Origin: Bacteroidaceae bacterium
GTDB taxonomy: Bacteria > Bacteroidota > Bacteroidia > Bacteroidales > Bacteroidaceae
NCBI GenBank assembly: GCA_900752815.1
Contig: CAADWS010000182.1
Coordinates: 1-49,315 of the forward strand
Direction of reading: 5' to 3'
DNA: 49,315 bases
Each line of letters begins with the position of its first letter. The stretch's first letter is position 1. Below are positions 19,284-28,854 of this stretch, in pieces. The notes under the pieces are model-generated. The model was given only the letters and a program-made list of their open reading frames with translations, was not told the origin of the DNA and ran no database searches. Both the position numbers and the translations under genes were made by a program.

Positions 19284-19345
19284 CGTGTGATGAAGACTAC
19301 GTGAGGCCGCGGCCGTTGCCGGAGCCCGGGCCTGACCTGTGCGTT

Positions 19346-22030
19346 TTATTTTTCGGCATCCACCATGCGTCCGTCCGGGGTGATGCCGCGGGCGGAGATG
19401 CGTATCTGCACTTCGTCGCGGCAGTTGGTGAAGAATACGGCCGAGGCTTTTCCTTCGGCGTCGGTCTTCACTTCCGGATTCCAGTAGAGCGTGCGGCGCA
19501 CGTCCTTGCTGGTGGGCATGTCAATGCCGCGGTAGCTGGGATGGTAGAATTTCGTGGGTTGCGCATATCCCCAGATGCGGCGCTTCTCCACCCCTTTCTT
19601 GGTGCGGTAGAGGTAGGCGTCGGGCAGTTCGTAGATGAACAGCGCGCGGTCGCCGGTGGAGGCGAGCTGGGAGAAGTTGTTGTTTTCGTCGAAGGTCGTG
19701 ATGCGTCCAATGCGGGCGGCTCCCTTCACAACGGCCACCGACTTCACTTCTTCAGCCATGAGCTGGCCGATTTCGTTCTGGTTGATGTAACCTTGGGCGT
19801 TGTTCAGATAAGTCGGGATGGGACTGCCGTGATAAGTGGCCTGTGCCGTTGTCTCCGTGGGGTCGGCGGCCGAACCGTTGATGCTGACGAAGTCGGGACT
19901 GTACACGTCGGTCGTGTTCGTCAGGTTGTCCTCACCCTCCAGCGGGGTATATACGCCCTCTTCCTTAAAGTTGGTGGAAAAATCGTTGGAGAGGACACCC
20001 AGGAAGGAGAGAATGGTGCCCGGCATGTAGCCCATGTCCTTGTAACGCTCCACGGCGGTTTCTACGTTGTAGAACTCGTCGCCGTTGCGCATGCCGGCCT
20101 TTTCGCCTCCGTTGTAGGTGTAGCGGTTGCCGGTGAATCCGCGGTATTTGCCTTTAACGCTGACGACAGCTTCCTTGAGGTTGGTGGAAATGCTCTTGGG
20201 GATGGTGTCAGTCCAGGCAAAGAAGTCCTGTGTGGAGTCGGCATCGGTTTCGTAGATGCGCGGCATGGGAATTTCCAGTTGCGTTTCCTGGAAGTAGAGC
20301 GGGCGTACGGCCGGGCTGAACCAGCGGTCGAGGGCTATGCGGCTCCATTTTTTCTTGCCTTCGGCGTTGGTGGTGTTGAACTGGGCTATCCAGTTGCCGG
20401 CATAGTCGACATTGGAAACGAAGGCAAAGCGTCCCAGGCTGTCGGTGACGGTTTCTGCCTCCAGCGAGCCGCCTGCGCGGCTGTACATCTTCACTTTGAG
20501 ATCGAGGTTGGGGTAGGGTTCCCGCTTGTTGTTGTCCTTGTAGGCATAGCCGTTGAGAGTCAGACTTTCCTCAATGGGCTGCTGCAGGGTGAAGGGGGTG
20601 TGGCCGCACAGGGTTTCGAAGGTGTTGGCCGACCATCCCTGCACCATGAGCAGAAGGTCGAGAGCACGGCGGTGCTGGGCATCGTTCTTTTCGAAATAGA
20701 AGTCGGGCTGATGAATGTAGCCTTTCAGTTCGGACGAGAGCAGCATGTCGGCATAGGCACTTGCGGCGTTGGCGCGCACCAGTTCGCCGCCCTCGTCGCG
20801 TACGGAGAGCGAGAAAGTGGTGGAAATGGGCTGTCCGGCAGCATCTTTCAGTTCCATTTCGAGCGCTACGGGCGAGAAGGCTTCATAGTTGCGCTGACTT
20901 TGGCGCACCTTCAGTTCGACACCGCGTTCGGGTGCCGGCTTCCACACCAGCCGGCGGCAGAGGCTTTCGCCCCGTGTGTTGTAGAGGTCGATGCGGTTGA
21001 CGCCTCCGTGCAGTGCCGTGTTGGGGATGTAGAGCCCCACAGGCTCACCGCTGACGGTGAGGGTGTCGAGGTAGCACATGAGGTCGCGGCAGTGGATGGC
21101 CAGTCCGAGCAGTTCGGGGCGTGCCGATGGCGCGGGGCTGACGTATACGGTGATGCCGTCTTCTTCGAACGAGGTTTGCAGGGCATAGGCCTGTTGCGGT
21201 TCCACGGGCGGCAGGTCGAAGCGCTTGCCGCGCACTTCGGCGTAGCCCCCGTTGCCCATGTCGGCCGGCAGGTTGAACGAGCCCATGCCTTCATGTTCCG
21301 TTTCGCTGGTGGTGAGCAGACTGCCGTCGGCACGATACACGTTCACGGTTTCGCTCAGGCGTGCTCCATGTCCGTCGCTGACGACATAGGCGATGCGCTG
21401 CATGACTCCCTCGGCGCGGTTGCCGCCCTCGGGATAGAACTCCAGACTGATGTCGTTGTCGCGTCCGAAGCGGCGTTGCTGCTTGGGCAGTTTGGCGTTG
21501 CGCACATTGTCGTCGGGCAGCGTGATGTTGAGGGCTTCGCTGCTGATGTCCTCCAGCCGGAGGTCCTTCTTGCGGGCACGCGGCTTCTCAAACACGGGGA
21601 AGACGCGGGAGAAGCAGGCTTCTTCGCCCCAGTTGACCATTTCGCGGGTATAGGCGCGGATTTCGTGAAAGCCCGACCTGATGGGCAGTTCCAGCTTGAA
21701 GTCGCCGTGAGCCTGTCCCAGGCTGTCGAGGCGCAGCAGCTTGCGCTCAATCAGCTGGCCGTCGTCCTTGAGCAGTTCCACATAGAGCACGCGGCTCAGC
21801 GTGGTGGGTTGCAGGGAGGAGGCACGGACGACGTAGGCCTTGAACCAGAGCGTTTCATCCTCAAAGTAGGCGTTGTTGTCCAAATGCAGATACACTTTTT
21901 CACGTGGGTAGCGGTGGTCAAACCCGGCTGCGGCCTTGAAATAGGAGAACAGGCGCTGCATGTCGTCGGTTTGGGCTATGGCTGGCAGCGATGCCAGCAG
22001 CAATAGCATGAGAAGAGTTTTTTTCATCAT
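19346..22030 (-). CDS. large secreted protein with MG2-like and plug-like domains
   Basis: Exported protein of 894 residues from MMKKTLLMLLLLASLPAIAQ, a clear signal peptide. The first part (REKVYLHLDNNAYFEDETLW, then strands up to about residue 130) resembles the macroglobulin MG2 domain. A carboxypeptidase-regulatory-like segment lies near 500-560 (LTLNGYAYKDNN to VTDSLGRFAFV). The last 150 residues contain VKSVAVVKGAARIG, similar to TonB receptor plug sequences, and a terminal Ig-like stretch RISARGITPDGR. Such proteins are frequent in Bacteroidetes, often unassigned; no barrel or protease site is present. A role at the outer membrane is inferred. Transcribed alone from a promoter near 22167-22197. 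Confidence 0.75.
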   Translation of the reverse strand: MMKKTLLMLLLLASLPAIAQTDDMQRLFSYFKAAAGFDHRYPREKVYLHLDNNAYFEDETLWFKAYVVRASSLQPTTLSRVLYVELLKDDGQLIERKLLRLDSLGQAHGDFKLELPIRSGFHEIRAYTREMVNWGEEACFSRVFPVFEKPRARKKDLRLEDISSEALNITLPDDNVRNAKLPKQQRRFGRDNDISLEFYPEGGNRAEGVMQRIAYVVSDGHGARLSETVNVYRADGSLLTTSETEHEGMGSFNLPADMGNGGYAEVRGKRFDLPPVEPQQAYALQTSFEEDGITVYVSPAPSARPELLGLAIHCRDLMCYLDTLTVSGEPVGLYIPNTALHGGVNRIDLYNTRGESLCRRLVWKPAPERGVELKVRQSQRNYEAFSPVALEMELKDAAGQPISTTFSLSVRDEGGELVRANAASAYADMLLSSELKGYIHQPDFYFEKNDAQHRRALDLLLMVQGWSANTFETLCGHTPFTLQQPIEESLTLNGYAYKDNNKREPYPNLDLKVKMYSRAGGSLEAETVTDSLGRFAFVSNVDYAGNWIAQFNTTNAEGKKKWSRIALDRWFSPAVRPLYFQETQLEIPMPRIYETDADSTQDFFAWTDTIPKSISTNLKEAVVSVKGKYRGFTGNRYTYNGGEKAGMRNGDEFYNVETAVERYKDMGYMPGTILSFLGVLSNDFSTNFKEEGVYTPLEGEDNLTNTTDVYSPDFVSINGSAADPTETTAQATYHGSPIPTYLNNAQGYINQNEIGQLMAEEVKSVAVVKGAARIGRITTFDENNNFSQLASTGDRALFIYELPDAYLYRTKKGVEKRRIWGYAQPTKFYHPSYRGIDMPTSKDVRRTLYWNPEVKTDAEGKASAVFFTNCRDEVQIRISARGITPDGRMVDAEK

Positions 22031-22166
22031 GTTGTTTTAGAATGTTTCATGAAGGTACGGACATCTCCGTCTTTGCCTTTTGGGGGGAGGATGCGTCTGC
22101 GGGTGTGTGCATGGTTGTTTGGGCTGTAGAATGCCGCAGGGCTGCCGGGCGGGGACTTATCGTTTG

Positions 22167-22197
22167 CAAAGTAAGGAAAAAAGCAGGAAATGGCAAA
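22167..22197 (-). promoter_or_regulatory. promoter of the MG2-like gene
   Basis: On the minus strand TTTG (22197-22194), 20 bp, then TACTTTG (22173-22167). The -7 element is one base short of TAnnTTTG, or reads TTACTTTG. A GTTAAC lies 11 bp further upstream. The leader would be about 130 nt. Confidence 0.5.
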
Positions 22198-22607
22198 GGC
22201 GCCATACCGTTAACTTCCTGATGCTCCCCTCTTAATGTAATGGGCAGACAGCGGGCGAAAGCCGGCCTGTGTGCGGAGCCGGCATCTCGTGGAAAAGCTT
22301 TTTACCCGCAGTGGGTTCCGTTTTCGCCCGTCGGGGAGTGACGGTTGCTCCTGGAGGGAAAGGTGCGGAGCACCTCACTGCCCTTGGAGTGTATTTTCGC
22401 TTCGGGCCGGAGGGCGTGCAGAAACATTTGGGTTTCAGAATCCTATTGCAGGGAACGGCCGGGAAGAAAGCGTCCGGCAGCGGCAACGGAACGTCTGATG
22501 TCGGAAAAATGTCTGCGTCGTTTCGAATTTTTTGAAAAAGAGGGAAAAGCACCGGGCAAACAGCAAAAAAAGCCCCTGAAAAAACCGGTAACCTCAAAAT
22601 AAATCGC

Positions 22608-22615
22608 TAAATTTG
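22608..22615 (+). promoter_or_regulatory. -7 element of pnp promoter
   Basis: TAAATTTG fits TAnnTTTG and lies 43 bp before the pnp start. No TTTG or TTG is found at 19-21 bp upstream, so the -33 element is weak. Confidence 0.5.
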
Positions 22616-22658
22616 CGCCAATTGTACATTAGAGTAAAATTTTTTAGAACAAAAGACG

Positions 22659-24848
22659 ATGAATGTGATTACAAAAACCGTCTCTTTGCCTGATGGCCGT
22701 ACCATCAGTATCGAGACCGGAAAGTTAGCCAAGCAGGCTGACGGTGCTGTCATGTTGCGCATGAACAACACCATGTTGCTGGCTACCGTTTGCGGCGCCA
22801 AGGATGCAGTTCCCGGCACCGACTTCATGCCCCTTCAGTGTGACTACAAGGAAAAGTATTCTGCAGCAGGCCGTTTCCCCGGTGGCTTCACGAAGCGTGA
22901 AGGCCGTGCGTCTGATTATGAGATCCTGACTTCACGCCTCGTGGACCGTGCATTGCGTCCGCTTTTCCCAAGCGACTATCACGCTGAGGTGTATGTCAAC
23001 ATCATCCTCTTTTCTGCTGACGGTGTAGACATGCCGGACGCATTGGCCGGTTTTGCCGCATCGGCAGCTTTGGCTTGCTCCGACATACCTTTCGAAGGTC
23101 CTATTTCCGAAGTGCGCGTGGCCCGCATCGACGGTCAGTATGTTGTCAATCCTACCTTCGACCAACTCAAGGTGGCCGACATGGATATCATGGTAGGCGC
23201 TACTGAGGAGAACATCATGATGGTGGAAGGCGAAATGAAGGAAGTGCCTGAAAGCGCCTTGCTCGAAGCCCTCAAGGTGGCTCATGAGGCCATCAAGCCC
23301 ATGTGCCGTCTGCAGAAGGAACTGATGAAGGAACTCGGCACGGACGTGAAGCGTGCTTACTGCCACGAAGTGAACGATGAAGAACTCCGTGAGCAGGTGA
23401 AGAAGGAGTGCTACACACCCTGCTACGACATCACAAAGCAGGCTTTGGAGAAGCATGCGCGCGCAGAAGCTTTCGAGGCTGTGCGTGAGAACTTCAAGGA
23501 AAGCTATGCCGCTGCTCATGCCGACCTGACTCCTGAAGAACTCGAGGAGAAGAATACGCTCATCGACCGTTATTACCACGACGTGGAAAAGGACGCCATG
23601 CGCCGTTGCATCCTGGACGAAGGCGTGCGCCTCGACGGCCGCAAGACGACGGAAATCCGTCCTATCTGGTGCGAGGTTGACCCGCTGCCCGGTCCTCATG
23701 GCTCTTCCATCTTTACCCGCGGTGAAACCCAGTCGCTTTCCACTTGTACGCTGGGTACGAAACTCGATGAGAAAATGGTGGACGACGTTCTGGAAAAAGG
23801 TTACCAGCGTTTCCTCCTTCACTACAACTTCCCGCCCTTCTCCACCGGCGAGGCCAAGGCACAGCGCGGTGTGGGACGTCGCGAAATCGGTCACGGCCAT
23901 TTGGCATGGCGCGGTCTGAAGGGACAGTTGCCCGACAATTATCCTTATACCGTTCGTCTGGTCAGCGACATTCTCGAATCCAACGGTTCCAGCTCTATGG
24001 CTACCGTTTGTGCCGGAACGCTGGCGCTCATGGATGCCGGTGTGCCCATCAAGGCACCTGTCAGCGGTATTGCCATGGGACTTATCAAGAATCCGGGCGA
24101 GGACAAATATGCCGTGCTCTCCGACATCCTCGGTGATGAGGACCACCTGGGCGATATGGACTTCAAGACTACCGGTACGCTCAAAGGTCTGACTGCAACG
24201 CAGATGGATATCAAGTGCGACGGTCTGTCCTATGAAATTCTGGAGAAGGCACTCGCACAGGCCAAGGAAGGCCGTGAGCATATCCTGGCAGAGATGATGA
24301 AGACCATTGACGCTCCGCGTGCCGAATACAAGCCTCACGTACCCCGCATGGAATACATGGAAATTCCGAAGGAGTTTATCGGTGCTGTTATTGGCCCGGC
24401 CGGAAAGATTATCCAGGGCATGCAGGAGGAAACGGGTGCTACCATTACCATCGACGAAGAGGATGGCGTTGGCAAGATTCAGATCAGCGCTCCCGACAAG
24501 GAAAGCATCAATGCCGCCATTGCCAAGATTCGTGCCATTGTGGCAATTCCCGAGGTGGGCGACGTTTATGAGGCCAAGGTCATCAGCATCATGCCTTACG
24601 GTTGCTTCGTGGAATTCATGCCGGGCAAGGAAGGCTTGCTGCACATCAGCGAAATAGCCTGGAAGCGTCTGGAAACGGTTGAAGAGGCCGGCATCAAGGA
24701 AGGCGACACCATAACGGTGAAACTGCTCGAAATCGACCCGAAGACCGGAAAGTTCCGCTTGAGCCATCGTGTGCTCGAAGAGAAGCCCGAAGGCTGGGAA
24801 GAGCGCCCTGCACGCCGTCCCCGTCGCGAGCCGCGCGAGAGCAAGTAA
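22659..24848 (+). CDS. pnp: polyribonucleotide nucleotidyltransferase (PNPase)
   Basis: 3'-5' phosphorolytic exoribonuclease of RNA decay. 729 residues: two RNase PH domains separated by an alpha-helical linker, a KH domain with GPAGK near 578-582, and an S1 RNA-binding domain from about 632 ([20 protein letters not shown]) to the basic C-terminal tail. Length is usual. In many bacteria rpsO precedes pnp; here it stands alone, with a -7 element at 22608 and a strong hairpin after the stop at 24889. The gene shows marked codon preference, as expected for high expression. Confidence 0.97.
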   Translation: MNVITKTVSLPDGRTISIETGKLAKQADGAVMLRMNNTMLLATVCGAKDAVPGTDFMPLQCDYKEKYSAAGRFPGGFTKREGRASDYEILTSRLVDRALRPLFPSDYHAEVYVNIILFSADGVDMPDALAGFAASAALACSDIPFEGPISEVRVARIDGQYVVNPTFDQLKVADMDIMVGATEENIMMVEGEMKEVPESALLEALKVAHEAIKPMCRLQKELMKELGTDVKRAYCHEVNDEELREQVKKECYTPCYDITKQALEKHARAEAFEAVRENFKESYAAAHADLTPEELEEKNTLIDRYYHDVEKDAMRRCILDEGVRLDGRKTTEIRPIWCEVDPLPGPHGSSIFTRGETQSLSTCTLGTKLDEKMVDDVLEKGYQRFLLHYNFPPFSTGEAKAQRGVGRREIGHGHLAWRGLKGQLPDNYPYTVRLVSDILESNGSSSMATVCAGTLALMDAGVPIKAPVSGIAMGLIKNPGEDKYAVLSDILGDEDHLGDMDFKTTGTLKGLTATQMDIKCDGLSYEILEKALAQAKEGREHILAEMMKTIDAPRAEYKPHVPRMEYMEIPKEFIGAVIGPAGKIIQGMQEETGATITIDEEDGVGKIQISAPDKESINAAIAKIRAIVAIPEVGDVYEAKVISIMPYGCFVEFMPGKEGLLHISEIAWKRLETVEEAGIKEGDTITVKLLEIDPKTGKFRLSHRVLEEKPEGWEERPARRPRREPRESK

Positions 24849-24888
24849 TTTTGCAAATATGAATGATTAGTACGCCATAGCTGCTAAG

Positions 24889-24925
24889 AAATCCCTGCCG
24901 GATGAACAAAATCCGGCAGGGATTA
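24889..24925 (+). terminator. pnp terminator
   Basis: AATCCCTGCCGGAT pairs perfectly with ATCCGGCAGGGATT around GAACAAA, 41 nt after the stop. No long T-run follows. Confidence 0.75.
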
Positions 24926-25177
24926 TTGATTGATAGCCTTTGCGTACGGAGGCTTTGCCTTAGCCTATGGATTGTTTCCTTCCAAGACATGCTGAGTCCT
25001 TCCACAGTTTACTTAGGGAGTTTTCTACGTCCTGAAACATGAGGCTTGTCCGGGTGTCTTTCCGTCAAACTCTTTATGAATTGTGGCAGTTCCGGTTCGT
25101 ATCCGTTGAAACGGCCAAAGGCGTTTTCGAAGGGCGGCCGGACAAAGATTGGGAGGACTTTTTTGATGAAGACAAAA

Positions 25178-25216
25178 GAAATCCGGCCTCTGGAGAAGGG
25201 GCCGGATTTCTTTTTT
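25178..25216. terminator. bidirectional terminator
   Basis: AAATCCGGCC pairs with GGCCGGATTT. T-rich tracts follow on both strands (CTTTTTT on plus, CTTTTG on minus). It most likely ends the minus-strand protease gene, whose stop is at 25238. Confidence 0.8.
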
Positions 25217-25237
25217 GCAGTTTTGCGGAGATTGCGC

Positions 25238-28200
25238 TTACCACTTGCGCGGGTGGCTGTCGATTTCCTCGAGCAGAGCCTTCACGGCAGCTTCCACCTG
25301 CTGGTCGATGCCCTGCACGGCCTTTTCGTATTCGTTGCGCACCTTGATGTCGGGCTCCAGTTGGGTGTTTTCAAGATAGTTGCCCTGTTGTGTGCGATAG
25401 CCTACCACGGGAATGCCAAAATACAGGCTGGCATCCTGCATGGTTTCCCAGTTCACCGAAGTCATGGTGCCGGGTACCGGCATGCCGACCACCTTGCCCA
25501 GTCCCATCGTCTGGTACACCCAGGGTGTGCCGTGGGCATTGGAATAGTTTGATTCGCATACCAGCATGATGGAAGGCTTGTTGTAGCGGCGCGAGGGCAT
25601 CTCGCAGGCTACGCGGTCGCGGATGACTTGTTCGAGATACTTCTTTCCGCTGAAGAGAATTTCGATGTCTTCGTGCAGACGGCCGCCGCCGTTGTTGCGG
25701 GTGTCGATGACGATACCGTCCTTGAGGTTGAATTTGCCGAGGATTTCCGAGTAGATGTCGCGATAGCTGGCATCATTCATTGCTTCCAGGTGGACGTATC
25801 CCAGGCGGCCGCCCGAAAGGCTGTCAACCAGGTGTTCCATCGTTTTTGTCCACCGGCGGTACAGCAGTTGCGACTGTTCTCCCTTGCTGATGAGCCGGGA
25901 AGTTTCTTCCCAGCGCTTTCCGCTGGCGGGGTCGTAGAGCGAAAGCAGGTTGTTCTTGCCGCCCTGTCCGTTGATGTAGGCATAGTAGTCCTTTCCGGCC
26001 AGGATTTCCTGTCCGTTGATTTTTTCGATGATGGTGCCCGGCTTCACTTGGGTCGTGAAGTTGTCGAACGGACCGAAATCAAGCACTTCGTCCACTTTGA
26101 GTCCGTTTCCGGTGTAATGGAGGTCGAAGAGCAGGCCGAATTCGGGTGTCGGCTTCTTGGCTCCGCCCGGACGGTAGCCCGAACCCGTGTGCGATACGTT
26201 CAGTTCGCCCAAGATTTCGCTCATCATCTCCGCGAAATCATAGTTGTTGCTGATGTGGGGCAGGAAAGGCTCGTAGTCCTTTTGCAGGGCCTTGAGGTCC
26301 ACGCCGTGATAGTTTTTGTTGTAGAATTTCTCCTCTTCCTGTTTGAACACGTGGCGGAACATGTATGCACGTTCTTCGGCCCGGTTGAGCTCCATGCTGG
26401 GCTGGATGTTGCAGGTGGTGCTGTTGCCGGATGGCAGGCTGATGCGTGTGGGACTTCCGCCGAGCACGTAGAGGCTGTTGCCGTCCTTGCTGAGCAGGAG
26501 GCCGCCGCCCACGCCTTTCTTGAAAAGTTGCACGGAATGGGTGCGGGTGCTGACTTTCCAGAGGTCCATGCCACGTTCGAAGGCGGCTGTGAAGTAGAGC
26601 GTTTCGCCGTCGTTGGAGAGAGCGGCGCTTCCCAGGCGCGACGACATGGGCGTCAGGCGGAGAATGCGGTCGCCCACCTTTTCCAGGTCCATCTTGACCG
26701 TTTTGGCGTCCTTTTTACCGTCCTTGCCGGCAGTGCTGTCGTTCGGCTGGCCGTTGTCTTTCTTTTTGCTGTCCTTGCCGTCCTTTTTTCCGTCTTTCTC
26801 TTTGCCGGCTGCTTCCTTCTTTTTGGCTTCGGCCTTCTTTTCGCTTTCCTTGAAGAAGGCATATTCCTCTTCACTCATGGTAAACTTGTCCATGGTTTCC
26901 TGGTTCATGAAGGAAATGTAGACGTCCTCCATGCTTCCCCAGGACGCGTGCGAACGCATACCGTGGCGGTTGGAACTGTAGATGAGCGCATTGCCACCCA
27001 TTACCCAGCGGGGACTGTTGTCGATGTAGGCACTGTTGGTCACGTTGTAGAGGCGGCCGCCTTCCGTGGCGGAAACGATGGCAATGTCGCAGTAGGGGTC
27101 GCGGCGGTTGGTGATGATTTCGAGGGCAAACCACTTGCCGTCGGGCGACCACTGGTAGTTGAATCCGCTTTCGCCGCGAGTGTAGTGCTTGCTGCCGTCG
27201 GTGATGGTGCGCACCTTTCCGCTCTTGAGGTTGAGCACGCGCAGGCGGCTGCGGTCTTCGATGAAGGCGATTTCCTTGCCGTCGGGCGAGAAGGTAGGAT
27301 GGGTTCTTTCCACGCCGTCTTCCTTGAAGAGCGGTTCCTCCTTGATGAGGGTGGCATAGGCAAAGTGGAGATCTTCCTCACGCTCCATGGTGGCTTTGTA
27401 GAGGTTCCAGGTGCCGGTGCGCTCGCTGTCGTAGACGAGGGTTTTCCCGTCGGGCGAGAGAGTTACGTCGCCTTCGGCGGCAGCGGTGTGCGTAATTTGT
27501 TTGGTCGTGGCATACTTGTCGGTGACGGCGAACACCTCACCACGGCTGATGAAGGCGATGTCCTTGCCGTCATCCGAGATGGAAATGCTGCTTGGACCAG
27601 CGGGGCGGATGGTGGAAATGGGGTTGTCTTCGCTGCTGCGCACGATGTTGACAGCCACTTTGCGCGGGTCCTTTCCCGGCGCCTTGGTATAGATTTCGCC
27701 GTGGTAGCCGAAGCAGAGCGTGCCGTCGTTGGCCTGAGTCAGGAAGCGAACGGGATGTTTTTTGAAGTGCGTGAGCGGCCGTGCGTTTTCCGTGTCGTCG
27801 ATGGTGGCTTCATATACGTTGAATGAGCCTCCGTTGCGTTCGCTGAGGAAAACGATTTTCCCGTCGGGAGTGAAGTGCGGGTCGCGGTCTTCGCCCGGAT
27901 TGGTCGTGATTTGGCGGTGGCGCTTGGCTGCGGCGTCATAGTGGAAAATGTCACGGGCTACGGATGAGGTGTGATGTTTGCGCCAGATGTTTTCACTGCC
28001 CGTGCGGTTGTAGTAGAGGTAGGACGCGCCGTCCTTGTCGAAGTCGAGACTGCTGACGGGGGCGGCGGCAATCTGTTCGGGGCGGCCGCCGTTCACGTCG
28101 ATGGCATAAAGTTCGGTCAGCCAGCCTGCCGGGAAAAGAATGCTGCTGGCAGGGTCCTGCAGGGCAGCCGAGAAGTAGATGCGGCTGTCGTCCTTTGAAA

Positions 28201-28540
28201 AGGCGAGCGGCGTTTCGCTGGCCGAGTTGAACGTAACCCTGCGTGCGGCTCCGCCTTCGGCCGGCATGGTGTAGATGTCGGTGCTGCCTTCACGGTCGCT
28301 GGTGAAGGCGATGGTTTTTCCGTCGTTCGACCATACTGGAGCCGATTCATAGGCATCGGTGGTGGTCAGTTGGCGGGCGGTTCCGCCTTCACTGTTTACG
28401 ACGTAGATGTCTCCTTTGTAGGCAAAGGCAATCTGTCGTCCGTCGGGCGAGATGGCATTGTAGCGCATCCACAGCGGGGTGTCGGCCAACGCATGGAGGC
28501 TGGCGCCCAGCAGCAGGCCGGTCATCAGTAATTTTTGCAT
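25238..28540 (-). CDS. secreted tricorn-type S41 family protease
   Basis: Large exported serine protease of 1100 residues. Signal peptide MQKLLMTGLLLGASLHALA. Repeated PD40/WD40-like blades (PDGRQIAFAYKGDIYVV, SPDGKTLVYDSERTG) form a propeller to about 480, with further blades after. A Lys/Asp/Glu-rich linker at about 575-625 follows. A tricorn core domain, a PDZ-like domain at about 800-850 (KPGTIIEKINGQEIL) and an S41 domain from about 900 complete it. The probable nucleophile is Ser1000 in NYSNAHGTPW. Related Bacteroidetes proteins that I recall have Asp where this one has Asn1001. The likely role is degradation of peptides in the periplasm. The SIMPL gene lies 314 nt upstream. Confidence 0.9.
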   Translation of the reverse strand: MQKLLMTGLLLGASLHALADTPLWMRYNAISPDGRQIAFAYKGDIYVVNSEGGTARQLTTTDAYESAPVWSNDGKTIAFTSDREGSTDIYTMPAEGGAARRVTFNSASETPLAFSKDDSRIYFSAALQDPASSILFPAGWLTELYAIDVNGGRPEQIAAAPVSSLDFDKDGASYLYYNRTGSENIWRKHHTSSVARDIFHYDAAAKRHRQITTNPGEDRDPHFTPDGKIVFLSERNGGSFNVYEATIDDTENARPLTHFKKHPVRFLTQANDGTLCFGYHGEIYTKAPGKDPRKVAVNIVRSSEDNPISTIRPAGPSSISISDDGKDIAFISRGEVFAVTDKYATTKQITHTAAAEGDVTLSPDGKTLVYDSERTGTWNLYKATMEREEDLHFAYATLIKEEPLFKEDGVERTHPTFSPDGKEIAFIEDRSRLRVLNLKSGKVRTITDGSKHYTRGESGFNYQWSPDGKWFALEIITNRRDPYCDIAIVSATEGGRLYNVTNSAYIDNSPRWVMGGNALIYSSNRHGMRSHASWGSMEDVYISFMNQETMDKFTMSEEEYAFFKESEKKAEAKKKEAAGKEKDGKKDGKDSKKKDNGQPNDSTAGKDGKKDAKTVKMDLEKVGDRILRLTPMSSRLGSAALSNDGETLYFTAAFERGMDLWKVSTRTHSVQLFKKGVGGGLLLSKDGNSLYVLGGSPTRISLPSGNSTTCNIQPSMELNRAEERAYMFRHVFKQEEEKFYNKNYHGVDLKALQKDYEPFLPHISNNYDFAEMMSEILGELNVSHTGSGYRPGGAKKPTPEFGLLFDLHYTGNGLKVDEVLDFGPFDNFTTQVKPGTIIEKINGQEILAGKDYYAYINGQGGKNNLLSLYDPASGKRWEETSRLISKGEQSQLLYRRWTKTMEHLVDSLSGGRLGYVHLEAMNDASYRDIYSEILGKFNLKDGIVIDTRNNGGGRLHEDIEILFSGKKYLEQVIRDRVACEMPSRRYNKPSIMLVCESNYSNAHGTPWVYQTMGLGKVVGMPVPGTMTSVNWETMQDASLYFGIPVVGYRTQQGNYLENTQLEPDIKVRNEYEKAVQGIDQQVEAAVKALLEEIDSHPRKW

Positions 28541-28636
28541 AGATTCAGTTTGTTTTATGTTTATAGTAAAGTGTTTTCATCGCGTATCCCTGGTCGGATT
28601 CAGGGAGGTAAGCCGCATAGTGCTGCGGTGTGTCTG

Positions 28637-28644
28637 CAAAAATA
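28637..28644 (-). promoter_or_regulatory. -7 element of the tricorn-type protease gene
   Basis: TATTTTTG on the minus strand fits TAnnTTTG and lies 97 nt before the start codon. The -33 element is not evident. Confidence 0.45.
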
Positions 28645-28757
28645 CGCAAATATTTTGTGATGACACCGCGCCGCTTGTGCAATCCTGTTTCCGGTCGGTG
28701 GCGAATGTGCCCATAGAGCGGGAGCGGGGCCGGTTATTGTCTGTTTTTAAAAGTGAA

Positions 28758-28789
28758 GCAGCAGCCCGAACCTGCGTTCGGACTGCTGC
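28758..28789 (-). terminator. hairpin after the SIMPL gene
   Basis: GCAGCAG-C-CCGAA pairs with TTCGG-A-CTGCTGC around CCTGCG, 66 nt after the stop. On the minus strand a loose T tract (TTCACTTTTAAAAAC) follows. Confidence 0.5.
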
Positions 28790-28854
28790 GTATGGCGAAG
28801 GAGCGAAGGCGCATCCCGTTTTGCACCCGCTGTGCCGTGAAGGCAGTTTCTTGC

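Larger units (their letters stand above)
18631..19345. other. convergent intergenic region with composite element
   Basis: Lies between the plus-strand cyclophilin and the minus-strand gene ending at 19346. It contains a GTTAACGATTC box (18746), a full promoter (18767-18798), a hairpin with T-run (18809-18853), two antisense 21-bp repeat units (18882-18923) and the terminator of the minus-strand gene (19250-19283). From 18924 to 19249 I see no gene or structure. Confidence 0.6.
22031..22658. other. divergent intergenic region
   Basis: Contains the promoter for the minus-strand gene (22167-22197) and the -7 element for pnp (22608-22615). The section 22230-22560 is G+C-rich with short hairpins such as GGTGC-GGA-GCACC near 22362. 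I could not match it to any RNA family and see no convincing gene. Confidence 0.4.
24849..25237. other. convergent intergenic region
   Basis: Holds the pnp terminator and a bidirectional terminator for the minus-strand gene ending at 25238. Between 24926 and 25177 I see no gene or structure. Confidence 0.5.
28541..28854. other. intergenic between SIMPL gene and protease
   Basis: Contains a -7 element for the protease (28637-28644, minus) and a hairpin terminator for the SIMPL gene (28758-28789). Nothing else seen. Confidence 0.5.

Noticed and set aside
19193..22006. 937-codon open frame on the plus strand
   Set aside because: Lies antisense to the 894-residue secreted protein. It lacks any start context or domain, and arises from G/C-rich third positions of the real gene.
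22168..22187. AAAGTAAGG and AAAGCAGG as a further 21-bp repeat site
   Set aside because: The two cores are 12 bp apart, not 21, and coincide with the -7 region of the promoter on the other strand; chance similarity is likelier.
22230..22560. structured RNA or riboswitch upstream of pnp
   Set aside because: Some short hairpins are visible, but no conserved core of a known class could be matched and the region lies upstream of the pnp -7 element.
22932..24767. 611-codon open frame on the minus strand
   Set aside because: Antisense to pnp; a by-product of the strong codon bias of that gene.
25628..27826. 732-codon open frame on the plus strand
   Set aside because: Antisense shadow of the tricorn-type protease, low complexity in Val/Ala/Phe/Gly, no family features.
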